Positions 42,531-52,877 of a stretch of DNA of 64,000 bases are shown here, piece after piece; position 1 is the first letter of the stretch; each line of letters begins with the position of its first letter. The notes below the pieces were generated by a model. It was not told where the DNA came from and searched no databases. It saw only the letters and a program-made list of their open reading frames with translations. This DNA is from Blastobasis lacticolella. Its lineage: Eukaryota > Arthropoda > Insecta > Lepidoptera > Blastobasidae. The stretch spans positions 2,782,026 through 2,846,025 of the forward strand of contig LR990061.1 in assembly GCA_905147135.1 (NCBI GenBank), given 5' to 3'. Position numbers and translations under genes: made by a program.

Positions 42531-43018
42531 ATTAGATAGCAATGACGCTGACCGATGAACGAGCCAGCTCTAGGTCACCTTTAAGCAACCATTGTCTAAA
42601 GAACCGCTTAATACACAGGCAAGTCAACGACATGGACGAACATAACACATGGATAATAGCTCTAGGTTATCAGTATAGTAACCAATATTGCATAGACATT
42701 TAGGACAAATCGCTAAAGTAACCTAGACCTCACCGTGTCCTCCTCCTAACCTATTTATCTCGGAAACAAACAAGTTACGTAAAGCCGGCGCTGGCGAATC
42801 GCCAGCCGGGGGCTTGTATGTGGGTGTGCCTCATACCTAGTTTATTAGAAGCCATGGTGTGATAACAGCCGATGACGCGTCACGGGATATGCGTCATGTT
42901 TTCGTAGACTGTTTTTGTTTGACGCTTGCTTTCTGTGCGATTTGTTCCAAATTTTTATGCGATTTTGGTTACTATATGAATGGCAGTAAGCTTATTACTG
43001 TCATTAGTATGGAAACGT
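42531..43018. other. Intron 2 spacer with a short shared repeat
   Basis: 42865-42905 (GATGACGCGTCACGGGATAT and CGTCATGTTTTCGTAGAC) matches 46820-46861 in reverse, so it is part of an undefined repeat. The remainder shows nothing. Confidence 0.45.
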
Positions 43019-43245
43019 GACGACCTGAGCGGTTCAGTTGGTTAACATGCCGGTCGCCACGCAGAGGTCGCGGGTTTGTCGGCCGAGCATTGACATGATG
43101 AATTTTAATTTCTGTTACGGGTCTGGGTGTAGTATGTATAATAAGTATGTATTTAAAAAAGAGTATATAGGTAGTTTATCAGTTATCTAAAACCCATAAC
43201 ACAAGCTTTGCCTACTTTGGGGCTATATGGCGCTGTGTGTCATTG
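43019..43245 (+). repeat. tRNA-derived SINE (family G)
   Basis: Sense copy: GACGACCTGAGCGGTTCAGT is the A-box region; the B box is damaged (GCGGGTTTGTCGG). The body ends TTTGGGGCTATATGGCGCTG. Confidence 0.85.
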
Positions 43246-43249
43246 GTAA

Positions 43250-43322
43250 ATTAATTCGAACCCGGCACCTCTCGCGTTGCGATTTTCGGATACCGTGACC
43301 ACTAGGCCACCGATGCTCCATT
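43250..43322 (-). repeat. tRNA-like SINE head, solitary
   Basis: In antisense it reads CGGTGGCCTAGTGGTCACGG and then a B-box-like GGTGCCGGGTTCGAAT. Similar heads are at 35572 and 47135. No acceptor stem closes, so it is not a tRNA gene. Confidence 0.6.
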
Positions 43323-43461
43323 TTGTGGTATATAATATTAGTAGGAATTTATTTATTTTTAATTACAACCATTATCATTACAGCTAATCCAATGCGATAT
43401 TTTGACGTCAACGTTAATTAATTTAATATTTGTCATTATTTATACAATGTGATAGCATAAA

Positions 43462-43603
43462 TAAAATACTTATTATACATAGTACACCCAGACCCTTAAC
43501 AGAAATTAAAATTCATCATTTCAATTTCTGCTCGGCCGGGAATCGAACCCGGGACCTCTGCGTGGCGACTAGCATATTAACCAACTGAACTACTCAGGTC
43601 GTC
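43462..43603 (-). repeat. tRNA-derived SINE (family G), head half
   Basis: An antisense head with GGCCGGGAATCGAACCCGGG and CCAACTGAACTACTCAGG, truncated in the body. It faces the sense copy at 43019-43245. Confidence 0.85.
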
Positions 43604-44095
43604 AAATATATAAGTTGTTGACGCCACATTTCGTCGAACCTCCAATTTAAAATTACCCACCATACCCAGCACGAAGAGTGTTGGACACATTAGAGGGTAG
43701 AATGGGTAGACTCCCTACAATTTCCAATTGAGGTATCTGGTAATCTTATTTGGTAAATTTTTCCAGTACTTTGCCTCATGAGGAATGCAAATAATTGCAC
43801 TAAATTCCAGTTTGCTTCTAATTAATTAATTGAAAGAATTGAACGAAATTTGCAAAGGCCTTGGCGAGTGGGAGAATGTGGTGTCTGTATTAAGTCTATG
43901 GTCTCTGCTAACACCAAGACAATAAACAGATACAGATGTCTACCTTTATTTTCGTCTCTAATAATTTTCTTTAAATAGGCGCCTCGTGACTGACCACGCG
44001 GCCTGTGGGCGGCGAGAGCAGTTCTCTGCTTCGGGTAATATAATAGGTATGTGACGCGCGTATGACGTAGTTTTTTTACTACCTAATTTGCAAGT
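43604..44095. other. Intron 2 spacer
   Basis: No feature recognised. Confidence 0.4.
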
Positions 44096-44345
44096 TTTTT
44101 TTTATGGCAAACAAGCTTATGGCCGCCTGATGGTAAGCAGTCACCGCAGCCTATGGACGTTTGTAATACCAGGGGCATCATCCACGCGTTGCTGACCCCG
44201 TAAAAACCTTTTAACCCCTTTCTTAAACAACTCCATGTTGTACTCTCCAGGGAAAACCTCTCCAGGTAGTTCATTCCACAACCTTAGTGTGCGTGGGAGA
44301 AAGTTCCTTGCACTGTTCGAATCCGCCAAAAGTTGCAAAGCATTT
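44096..44345 (-). pseudogene. LINE family C 3' end
   Basis: Antisense. Codons ARNFLPRTLRLWNELPGEVF and EYNMELFKKGVKRF are well kept, followed by the 3' UTR (GGTAAGCAGTCACCGCAGCC on this strand). The 5' end is truncated. Confidence 0.85.
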
Positions 44346-44365
44346 TTCGACCATTTGTTGTTACC

Positions 44366-44520
44366 TATGTAACTTAGATAACAATGCATTGATATGGTAC
44401 CATAGAGTTGGCCTGTGATGGAGTCGGAAGATGGTCATAGGAACTAATGAATGCAATAAAATGACCCCATTGTGTTTGGGCTCTTTGGAGTGGTCTTGAT
44501 GAGTAGGTACTAAACCGCGC
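44366..44520 (-). repeat. Dispersed repeat family I
   Basis: The reverse complement matches 63330-63450: CTCCATCATCAGAC-like, CCTANGACCACCTTCCGACTC and ATTGCATT..GGTACCATA. Function unknown. Confidence 0.6.
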
Positions 44521-44548
44521 CATAAAAGCTTTTTATGAATTTTTTGTG

Positions 44549-44640
44549 CGCGAAAGCACAACCGGGATATTAACGCCAAGATGGTGAGATGATACAAAAA
44601 TACGCGGAAAGCGACTTTAAATTATACTATGTTTAGAAGA
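44549..44640 (+). repeat. Family H tail followed by a family J tail
   Basis: GCGAAAGCACAACCGGGATA and ACGCCAAGATGGTGA (H), then GGAAAGCGACTTTAAATTAT and ACTATGTTTAGA (J). Confidence 0.6.
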
Positions 44641-44823
44641 TGAATAGGTACAGTCTGACCTATCCGGAGTCAGGGCGGCTTTAGTTACAAGGCTACGATT
44701 CACTGAAAGGCAGTAAAATTACAGACTTAAATTACATGTCGCCCTCTATTACGCCCTTTATAGTTACACTCTATAATAACAAAATGTAGCCGTAGTACTA
44801 ATCAGTCAAGTCAGATGTAAGGG

Positions 44824-45025
44824 TCAGGTGGCACAAGTAACGAGATTAGATTATCTTTTTTCTTTTCCTTGTCTTGTTCATAATATGTCTCTGTTTGATA
44901 ATATTTTTTTTATTTAATTTTTAGAATTTTGTGCTGTCTGTTTGATAATATTTTTTTTTTAATTTTAAGAATTTTGTGCTGTGTGTTTGAGTGTAATAAA
45001 TGTGTTTTACTTTACTTTACACTCG
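44824..45025 (+). repeat. Retro-element 3' end, family M
   Basis: GGTGGCACAAGTAACGAGAT and GTGTGTTTGAGTGTAATAAA match 40310-40440. It contains an internal duplication of GTCTGTTTGATAATATTTTT (about 44886 and 44937). Confidence 0.7.
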
Positions 45026-45062
45026 GTCTACTGTAGTTACCTACCGACACCAAATCCAGCAT

Positions 45063-45206
45063 GGCTAGCACAAATATGACCGCGACAAAGCTCGCGCCGT
45101 GAGACAGCGTTTGTCTCTTTCTCTCAATACTAAGACGAAAGAGATAGCAATACCTATGTCGCGCTTTTTCTCGCTTATCGCGCGCGAGAGCAACTTGTGC
45201 TAGGCC
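45063..45206. mobile_element. GC-rich short MITE (family B), copy 2
   Basis: GGCTAGCACAAATATGACCG at the left and GCAACTTGTGCTAGGCC at the right. It aligns end to end with 4682-4827. A partial relative of its right end lies at 45290-45352. Confidence 0.72.
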
Positions 45207-45362
45207 TACTTGTTTCCTTCTTTCTATACTACATCCAGTATTACGTCTACAAGTAGTAGTACTACGTCTAGTAATCTTTTATTAAAGGATGAGCATTATC
45301 TCTGTCGCAGCGTGTCTCGCTTGTCGCGTGCTAGAGCACACTTGTGCTGGATTGCTGGATAA

Positions 45363-45408
45363 CCGGGCCAGGCGAGATCACAACAGGGATATTAACGCCA
45401 AGATGATT
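45363..45408 (+). repeat. Family H tail fragment
   Basis: GATCACAACAGGGATATTAA and CGCCAAGATGATT. Confidence 0.6.
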
Positions 45409-45453
45409 AACTTTACAGACCTTCTGGATCTTTCGACACGTGGCCGAAATCGG

Positions 45454-45674
45454 TAGGCTAATTACGTAACTCTGTTGCCAACAATTCTCCGATTTCAATG
45501 ATTGAAATGGTTACTTTCGCGATTCCGTATCATCGATTTCATGGGTTCAGTTGCTAACAAAGCTCCATTGCAATAAACTGAAACTATTTAATCGATCATA
45601 CGGAATCGCAAAAGTAACAATTTCAATAATTGAAATCAGATAATTGTTGGCAACAGGGTTACATAATTAGCCTG
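45454..45674. mobile_element. Short element with about 85-bp inverted arms
   Basis: Left arm TAGGCTAATTACGTAACTCT...GTTACTTTCGCGATTCCGTA, and the right arm is its near-complement (ACGGAATCGCAAAAGTAAC...ATAATTAGCCTG). The arms cover about 75% of the 221 bp, so a transcript would fold into a long hairpin. No TSD is assigned and no second copy was seen. Confidence 0.8.
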
Positions 45675-46096
45675 CAGAACATCTTGTAAAGTGCATGGGT
45701 CAACTAACCAAAGCGTCACAACAGACAGACATTTTTGACAGACAGCTGGAGTAGATGTGTGAAAGTGTGAAAAGATCCTTGTAAGTCAGTAAGTACAGTG
45801 CAAAAGCATAAGTGCATGACCACCTTAAGAATCATATTCCTTTGCACTTCTGTGCAGTTGTTACTCGGTTTTTATAGCATTCATGAATTAAAATATTATC
45901 TATTATACATATGAAAAATACCCTGGGGGTAAAGTACAAGTCCTTTGGGCATAAGCGACAGCTAATGCTCCTTCTTGTATCAAACTGAATTTGGCAAAAG
46001 ATGTACTAGATACCGTGAATGTAGCGCCAAAGGAAAATTTTCTTGAAGTGGTAATGCACTTATGCTCTTGTTCTGAAGACAGCAAATCGACCTACT

Positions 46097-46173
46097 AAAC
46101 CAGTATAAGATGAGCTAGCGTCTCTATAGACGCACATTGAAAAATTGGCTTCTTTTATGCTGGTTTTATAGGT
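46097..46173. mobile_element. Minimal family K element
   Basis: AAACCAGTATAAGATGAGCT at the left and TTATGCTGGTTTTAT at the right. It carries the CTAGCGTCTCTATAGACGCA block shared with 57200-57273. Confidence 0.65.
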
Positions 46174-46361
46174 AATGCGGTCTTCTGTACCTATATACGA
46201 TGATCTGGCGCCAGTAAGACTAGCCTTTTAGATGGCGCCAGCGTGGGGGGTTCGTCTGCAACTGTAATTTCAGTAACTCTGTTCAAGATTCGCATGTAAG
46301 GGGTATCGACCCATTGAGATCGTGACCTTGACCTTATGACGTAAGTCTCTATCTATACATA

Positions 46362-46560
46362 GTATAAAACAAAGTCGCTTCCCGCCGTCTGTCCCAGCGT
46401 ATGTATCTATGTACGCTTAGATCTTTCAAACTACGCAACGGATTTTAATGCGGTTTTCAACAATAGATGGATTCAAGAGGAAGGTTTATAAGCAAGAAAA
46501 AAGAGTATAGAGGTAGGTGTAAGAAGGATCCACTAGTATTGTTATAAATACCTAGTTTAC
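46362..46560 (-). repeat. Family J repeat
   Basis: Antisense: TATACATAGTATAAAACAAA, GTCGCTTCCCGCCGTCTGTC and CTACGCAACGGATTTTAATG. Confidence 0.78.
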
Positions 46561-47134
46561 AAATATGGAATTGAGTAGAATCCGCGCGCGATTGTGAGGT
46601 CCTATTTTTGAACCGTTTGCTTTGATTCGAACGGTTTTTAATCTTTATTTTCAGCACAAAAAATTCAATATTTTGATGCTGATTTTCCCTATTTTTCCAC
46701 CGTTCGCTGTCAGTGTTGCCAAAATAATTTGAACAATATTGAGTTTTTATGCCTAATAGGGAATTTTCCTTACGAATAACGACATGGATAAGGAAATCGA
46801 ACAGCGCCAAACCAGTCTACAAAAACATGACGCATCCCGTGATCCCATGACGCGTCATCGGTCATCGGGTTTTACCTATTTTTTAACCGTTTGCTGTAGG
46901 TGTTGCCAGTATAATTAAAAAAAAATTGAGCATTTCATGCCGAAAATCAGAACTGAAAACCGTTCGACTCTTGGGTGAGCAAATCAAAAATTAAGCCCCA
47001 GAACGGAAACGACCTTTGTCGCAATAAATCGAAGTGACAGTTCAGATACTTCGACAAGGTTCGGTTTCATTACTTACCTATTTTAAATAGGATTTACAAA
47101 CGAAAAAAATTACCAATCAAGCATGTGAAATTCG
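46561..47134. other. Intron 2 spacer with an undefined repeat
   Basis: CCGTTTGCT, GTTGCCAAAATAATT and GTTGCCAGTATAATT words recur (46610-46960), suggesting an internally repeated decayed element. The segment 46820-46861 matches 42865-42905 in reverse. Confidence 0.4.
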
Positions 47135-47195
47135 AAACCGGTACCTCTCGCTTACGAGTCTGATACCTTAACCACTAGGCCATCGACGCTTCGAA
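47135..47195 (-). repeat. tRNA-like SINE head, solitary
   Basis: In antisense GTCGATGGCCTAGTGGTTAA and then ACCGGTTTCGAA, like the head of 35572-35650. Confidence 0.55.
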
Positions 47196-47258
47196 GATTT
47201 GCAAGTAAATAACTAAATCGTACATACTTAAATCGAGTTCATGTAGAAGTAAACACGA

Positions 47259-47523
47259 GTAGAGCTCGTCTAGTCTAAAATGACGCGCCCCACTACTTAG
47301 TTGATTTCGATGTGTGAGTGCAAATATTAATAACGACACTTCATCTGTGTGGGAGCGTCGACTGCTCCAATCGAACGACGCGAGCTCCTACGTTTGAGTC
47401 TCACCGGCAACTGAATGACCAATTACAACGGCATTTGTATGTGTATTGCGTCCATATTTTAAACTTGCTTGTGTGCGTTAATGCGATAGTGGGGCGCGTC
47501 ATTTTAGATTAGACGAGCTCTAC
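47259..47523. mobile_element. MITE, 265 bp, uninterrupted copy
   Basis: The ends are 37-bp, nearly perfect inverted repeats: GTAGAGCTCGTCTAGTCTAA at the left and TTAGATTAGACGAGCTCTAC at the right. The interior matches, in reverse, the outer parts of 62377-63036, where another element has inserted. Confidence 0.88.
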
Positions 47524-47961
47524 CTACTTCGACGTAATGCGTATAAGCCGCGTTCCAAGAATCAGGGACACACCTCCAGTCGTTCAAAACAAAATTAAAC
47601 TACGCATATCAGAATCTGGCAGCAGCAGTGCAAATACTTCGCGTCGCTACGCTCGCCTTGACTCTGATCGCCTACGCATTCCTGACGGAAATATCGACGA
47701 TGCGATGGAATAATACAAACATAATAGGTTCATAATCGTAGGCAGCATATAAAAGAAATATACAAACACACCCTATCCCAGAGCGTAACGTGTGGCATTG
47801 TTTTATTTTGCCCGATTGCAATAAACTTAGGCGACACCTATGTTGGCCCTTATGATATTCCAAAGCATTTAGAAGTCACAAAATCGATGTCATAAAGTTA
47901 AGAGTGACTTGCGAGAGTGTTTGTGAACTGCTTTTTCTTGTTAGGAATATCTTAAACCAAA

Positions 47962-48118
47962 TGTAAAGTAAATACTTTTATTCCACTCAGACACAAGGCA
48001 CAACATTTAAAATTATTCATAGAAAAACAAAAACAAAAGTAAAACAGAGACATAAACGGTTAAAAAAGATGCTCTAATCTCGTTACCTGTGCCATGTGGA
48101 GAGTGCAATGGGGCTACA
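47962..48118 (-). repeat. Retro-element 3' end, family M
   Basis: Antisense: TTTTATTCCACTCAGACACA and CTCGTTACCTGTGCCATGTG. Confidence 0.7.
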
Positions 48119-48169
48119 CTATACCGTATATATTAACCGTGAGTGAGGCGCCAGTGTCTCTTCGTTAGT

Positions 48170-48596
48170 ATATTCGGCTACTGGCGACATGTTTACCGTT
48201 GTCATGTTCAACTGTTTTGTTGGGCAGAACTCTAATTGGTACTTTAACAAACTTTTCATCAAAATCCGCCATCGCACCACCCGCCGCCTTGATACTCATT
48301 CCCACTACGTAGACCCTCTAGTAGAGTCCACGCGAAGGTTCGGAAGAACGTTTTTCGATCGTAGGATCCAGATGTGGAAGCTCCCAGATACAGCGTTTCC
48401 TTTAGACTATGGCATATGATCGTTCAAGAGGTATATTTGTTTGTTCTTGATCCTGGTATATTAGAGTTATCTTTAAAGGCGGGCAACATATTCTGAGCGC
48501 CCCTGGTGTTGCTGATGAGGGTAGGGGGCTATAACCATTTCCGTCAGGTGGTCCGCTTGCTTGTTTATCTGCCGTATAACATAAAAAGATACCGTT
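48170..48596 (+). pseudogene. LINE family D, 3' end with C-terminal codons
   Basis: 48189-48419 is open and reads KIRHRTTRRLDTHSHYVDPL and VESTRRFGRTFFDRRIQMWK, the C-terminal module of a Jockey-like RT protein, ending PLDYGI-stop. The 3' UTR holds CCCCTGGTGTTGCTGATGAG and CGTATAACATAAAAAG at the end. It abuts the donor side of exon 2 (48636). Confidence 0.75.
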
Positions 48597-48635
48597 TCTC
48601 TAACAAAATTCTGTAATAGCTATATTGCCACTTAC

Positions 48636-48842
48636 TTGAAGCAGTATCCAGTAGAAAGTCAGCAACTTCTCCGTTCTGGTTGATCAGCAACGTCTTGTTG
48701 AGGATGGTCGTAGTGTTGCCTACAGTGACGTTGTCGGTCCCGGTTAAATTGAAGGCAGTGGCGTTCTTCGCTGGTTGCAGTTGCGGCAGGGCGGGGGCCG
48801 TCCAGGCTAAGATGGTCCCCGCTATCACAGCGCCGATGGCAG
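48636..48842 (-). CDS. Sugar transporter (Tret1-like), coding exon 2
   Basis: 207 nt, acceptor ATTCCAG, donor TCAA/GTAAGT. It encodes residues 30-98: AAIGAVIAGTILAWTAPALP (TM1), then a predicted extracellular loop with five N-glycosylation sequons (N56, N61, N67, N72, N78) and QNGEVADFLLDTASS. Phase 1 on both sides, in register with exons 1 and 3. The long, sequon-rich loop is larger than the short loop of many Tret1 paralogues (from memory). Confidence 0.9.
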
Positions 48843-48879
48843 CTGGAATAGTAAATAAAGAATTAAATAAATAATCATG

Positions 48880-49092
48880 GACAAATTTACACAGCGCCAT
48901 CTAGCCCCAAACTAAGCAAGGCTTGTACTATTGGTGCTAGATAACTGATATTATACTACTTATGTATTAAATTAAATACATAATTATTATACATAGAACA
49001 CCCAGCCCTGTAACTGAAATTAAAATTCATCATTTCAATTTCTGCCCGGCCGGGAATCGAACCCGGGACCTTTCGCGTGGCAGACCACATTC
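48880..49092 (-). repeat. tRNA-derived SINE (family G)
   Basis: Antisense: GCGCCATCTAGCCCCAAACT, GGCCGGGAATCGAACCCGGG and TTCGCGTGGCAGACC; the head is cut short. It begins 38 bp beyond the acceptor of exon 2. Confidence 0.87.
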
Positions 49093-49389
49093 TACTTAGG
49101 TTCATCACAATGTTGTTACAGAGAGCGTACCAGTTTACCAGCGCCTTGAAGATGGCCTAGGTACCCAGTCTTTGAGTATCAACGTTAGTACATAGCAACG
49201 ACATTATCAGTCGCACTACCAGTAGTGTCTTACCAAGCCTATTTTGGATAAAATTGTACTGACTGTACACAACAAAGTTCAGAAATGGCTTTGAGATTTC
49301 GAACTGCAAATCTGTTATGTACCTATGGATACCTATCTGATTTGTGGATACCTTCATGACTTTGTTAGTTCACTGATGGCCAGACTCTG

Positions 49390-49570
49390 TTAAGCCTGAG
49401 GAGTCCGCCTAGGCGAGTACCACAATCTTACCTATTTCTGCCGCCAAACAGTACATAAAGCTTGCAATAATGTGTTCCGGTTTGAAGGTAAGGAAATCAC
49501 AGTACAGTACAATCACAGACAAGAGGCATATCATTTTAGAGACCTCACAGTGACACCGCACTTGCGGTTG
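49390..49570 (+). repeat. Dispersed repeat family F
   Basis: GAGGAGTCCGCCTAGGCGAG, TATTTCTGCCGCCAAACAGT and TGTGTTCCGGTTTGAAGG. A fragment of the same head is at 58690-58720 (GACGAGTCCGCCTGGATCGG). Confidence 0.6.
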
Positions 49571-49934
49571 TACAATTTTGGTAAGTACAAAGCCAATACC
49601 GCCAGGGGTAATATCTTTCCCTTTTTACCTTTTAGCCTACAAGGCTAGAAGGAATAGATTGTTCCTAGACAGGCATGCTCCATCTTTGGACGCATCGTCA
49701 CTTACCACCAGTGAGATGGCGACCAAATGCCTGACCAGTACGAGTAAATTAAAAAAAAATGGAATAAAGCTACCTAGTATAAAATCTAGACATAAAATAA
49801 GTAATTGCTTCTATACAGTTCAGACCCTATTCGTGGAATGAATGAAGAAAGCCCTTAAAATAAAACTACTATTAAGAATACCTATTATTACTGCTGGCTG
49901 ACCGCTACAGAATTTGTCGTCCTTATAATCTAAC
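49571..49934. other. Intron 1 spacer
   Basis: An 87-codon frame at 49578-49841 has no recognisable motif and is probably chance. Confidence 0.4.
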
Positions 49935-50040
49935 GTACATGGCCGAGAGCGGATACGACTGGCCTCGAACCAGCCTTTGTGAAGATCTCTGAGGGATACT
50001 TACGCCCTGAAGTGGGCGTGTTTTGGCCGACACTTTATCC
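49935..50040 (+). repeat. Decayed RTE-like 3' end (family E)
   Basis: CAGCCTTTGTGAAGATCTCT and GAAGTGGGCGTGTTTTGGCC; it lacks the GATGAT tail. Confidence 0.55.
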
Positions 50041-50115
50041 AAACGTCCGCCAACCCTTACAGGAATATTATATTATAATTATAATTATACAATGTGATTT
50101 TTTTTTTAATATTCA

Positions 50116-50366
50116 TCACTGCCCGTAACAGTCCACTGCAGGACTTAGGGCCTCTCCCACGAAAGGGGAGGTTATTGCCATAATCTCCACGCTTGACAGG
50201 CGGGTTGGAGATCGCAGTGTTTAAATATAACAATGGAAAATGCTACTGCCCATTTTCCAGACTACGGAGACTCTTGATCTTTTGCCTCGAAAACATTAGT
50301 CGCCTTGTACGACACCCATGAGTGTAAGGGGTTGGTGTTATTCTACTCTGCCGGGCACCACACGGC
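50116..50366 (-). repeat. SINE-like repeat family A
   Basis: Antisense full copy from CATCACTGCCCGTAACAGTC to CCGGGCACCACACGGC. Confidence 0.92.
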
Positions 50367-50696
50367 AAGTTTTAAATATTTTGTAATTATATTGTAAAAA
50401 ACTGACTCATTACACTGTCTGTAATTTATTCTGTTTGTATATATCTGGAATGAACGAATTTTATTGTTATTTATTCATTTTAAAGCAGGAATCCACGCTA
50501 CGTCAATCCACGTATCGATCGCCACACGTCCGTCATCGATTTATTTATAAACCGAATTCGCGACGTTTGGCAAACACCGCGCGGTTGTTAACCGCAATAT
50601 TGCGTATCGCAGAGGGCCATGCCTAATTGTAAATATAGATTCGAGATGCAACCTCGGATGTTTTCGTGGTTTCTAGCGCCTGAATGAATGAATAAA

Positions 50697-50932
50697 TATG
50701 CTTAGACAAATTAATACAGCGCCATCTGGCCCCAAAGTAAGCAAAACTTGTGTTATGGGTGTTAGATAACTGATAAACTACGTATATACTTTTTTTTAAT
50801 ACATACTTATCATACATACTACACCCCGTAACAGAAATTAATATTCATCATTTCAATTACTGCTCGGCCGGGAATCGAACCCGCGTTTGCATGGCGACCG
50901 GCATGTTAACCAACTGAACTACTCAGGTCGTC
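50697..50932 (-). repeat. tRNA-derived SINE (family G)
   Basis: Antisense: GCGCCATCTGGCCCCAAAGT, CGGCCGGGAATCGAACCCGC and CCAACTGAACTACTCAGGTC. Confidence 0.88.
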
Positions 50933-51064
50933 AAATCAATTGTCGTGTTATAGAATTGTATCAAACTTCGACTGGGTGTCGTAAAAGGCGAGACCAGAAA
51001 ATGTTCAGCATCGAGTGGAGATTGTGGCAAATCCAACCACATATATGGAGAAAGCTCAAGTCCT

Positions 51065-51550
51065 GGGGCCCTGTTTTTGAAAGCGCTCACATCCACGTTC
51101 GCGTGCACTATTTATCTCTTATACTCGTGGTATGTTGATAGCGATATAAAAGACAGCTATTAGAACGCGTGTGCTACCTGTCTCTTTCACTCTCGTGGTA
51201 AGTTTCAAGAGATAGAAAAGACAGCTATTAGAACGCGTGCGCTACCTGTCTCTTTCACTCTCGTGGTAAGTTTCAAGAGATAGAAAAGACAGCTATTAGA
51301 ACGCGTGCGCTACCTGTCTCTTTCACTCTCGTGGTAAGTTTCAAGAGATAGAAAAGACAAGCATTAGAAGGGGAGCGCTACCTGTCTCTTTCACTCTCGT
51401 GGTAAGTTTCAAGAGATAGAAAAGACAGCTATTAGAACGCGTGCGCTACCTGTTTCTTTCACTCTCGTGGTAAGTTTCAAGAGATAGAAAAGACAAGCAT
51501 TAGAAGGGAAGCGCTCGCGTGAATGCGAGCGGTTTCAAACATAGGGCCCC
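51065..51550. mobile_element. TIR element carrying a minisatellite, 486 bp
   Basis: Left end GGGGCCCTGTTTTTGAAAGC and right end CGGTTTCAAACATAGGGCCCC are inverted repeats, extending through CGCTC..CACGCG for about 40 bp. Most of the interior is a 68-bp tandem repeat. The host family A sequence resumes within one base, so no clear TSD remains. Confidence 0.85.
51148..51520. repeat. 68-bp minisatellite, about 5.5 units
   Basis: Units start at 51148, 51216, 51284, 51352, 51420 and 51488, exactly 68 bp apart (AAAAGACAGC...GTTTCAAGAGATAG). Two variants exist: CAGCTATTAGAACGCGTGCG and CAAGCATTAGAAGGGGAGCG. The second appears in units four and six. Confidence 0.95.
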
Positions 51551-51590
51551 AGCAGTAAACTGTTATGGGCCGTTATTATGAATGAATCGA

Positions 51591-51802
51591 TTCAATATCG
51601 TTTAACGAATACTAGCAAACAAATCATTCATAATAAAATCGTGGTAATCGTCGTTAATAACGCACAAAGGTTAGATTCGACATCGTAATTTACGCACACG
51701 CGTGCGCCAGGGACGACGCTCTACTAAGCCGAATTAGCTAATGATTTTCTTGCGCCCGAGAACTGTCAGAGATATGTTATTTACAGTGCCACAAATTTAA
51801 CT
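51591..51802. other. Intron 1 spacer
   Basis: No feature recognised. Confidence 0.4.
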
Positions 51803-52056
51803 GTGGCCGTGTGGTGTCCGGCAGAGTAGAATAGCGCCAACCCCTTACACTCGTGGGTGTCGTACGAGGCGACTAATGTTTCCGAGGCAAAAGATCTAGA
51901 GCCTCCGTAGGCTGGAAAATGGGCAGCACCGTTTTCTATTGTTATATTTATAACATTGCGATCTCCAACCCGCCTGCCGAGCGTGGAGATTATGGCAATA
52001 ACCTTTTCGTGAGATAGGCCCTAAGTCCTGCAGTGAACTGTTATGGAAAGTGATGA
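51803..52056 (+). repeat. SINE-like repeat family A
   Basis: Sense copy from GGCCGTGTGGTGTCCGGCAG to GTTATGGAAAGTGATGATGA, with a small deletion at CTTTTCGTGAGATAGG. An antisense head fragment lies at 52311-52366 (CAAGTGTAAGGGCTTGGTGC). Confidence 0.9.
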
Positions 52057-52877
52057 TGAAATAATGTGCCATTTAACAATTTTAAATAGTTCAATAATTT
52101 ATTATAAATTTTTATACACATCCAGCAAAGAGCATAACTCTATATACTCTAAAGAAAATTTTTGTTGTATTTTGCGCTTTTTGTATTTAACATTAATACC
52201 AGGCAATTGGGAATTCTTTGCTCCCGTTTACTTATATCATAAACTCGCGTGAATAGATAGTCATGTTGCCTTACAAATACACATATTTCGTATATATAGG
52301 AGCAATCGAATGGTACCCACAAGTGTAAGGGCTTGGTGCTATTCTACAATGCCAGACACCACACTTAAAAAATTTAAAACAATTAAACAACTGGCTTTGT
52401 GTACAAGCCTTTTATACAAGAGTTCACTGACAATAAGTTGTATAATAAAATTATGACAAAACTTGCATGCTGTAATTCTGACAGGCTAAACGTGATTGCA
52501 CATATTTATTATAACTCCACCTCTGTAAGACCATGTTTATAGCAAATAAATGATTATGAATTATAAGATTGTCTCGTTCTGTATAGATTCTACTATAAGA
52601 GCTCACGGTAAGCACCCTGACCCGGTGGCCTACACTGTGGAAAAGTGCTGGTACTTCATTTTGAAATGTATTTGAAACCTATTTTTCTTGTGTATACGTG
52701 GGAAGAGAGGAAATTTCCATATCAACAGATTCCCAGTTCTACAGATTCCCATTTCTACAGGTGACATGTCATGTTGCTCCGACTCATGCTCGCTCGAATT
52801 TTTGTTTATTGGCTCAGATAGTGCCATCTGCGTTGCTCGGTTTTGGTTTCGGAAAATAAATATAAATAAATAAATAT
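52057..52877. other. Intron 1 spacer
   Basis: AT-rich. Apart from the family A fragment at 52311-52366, nothing is recognised. Confidence 0.4.

Larger units (their letters stand above)
50960..51590 (+). repeat. Decayed family A copy split by a TIR element
   Basis: The left part has GGGTGTCGTAAAAGGCGA, GTGGAGATTGTGGCAA and AAGTCCT. After the insert, GCAGTAAACTGTTATGGGCC and an ATTATGA tail follow. In intact copies these join as GTCCTGCAGTGGACTG. Confidence 0.75.

Noticed and set aside
51148..51520. CRISPR-like array (regularly spaced repeats)
   Set aside because: Units are directly adjacent 68-bp tandem copies with no unique spacers, lie within a TIR element, and the genome is eukaryotic.
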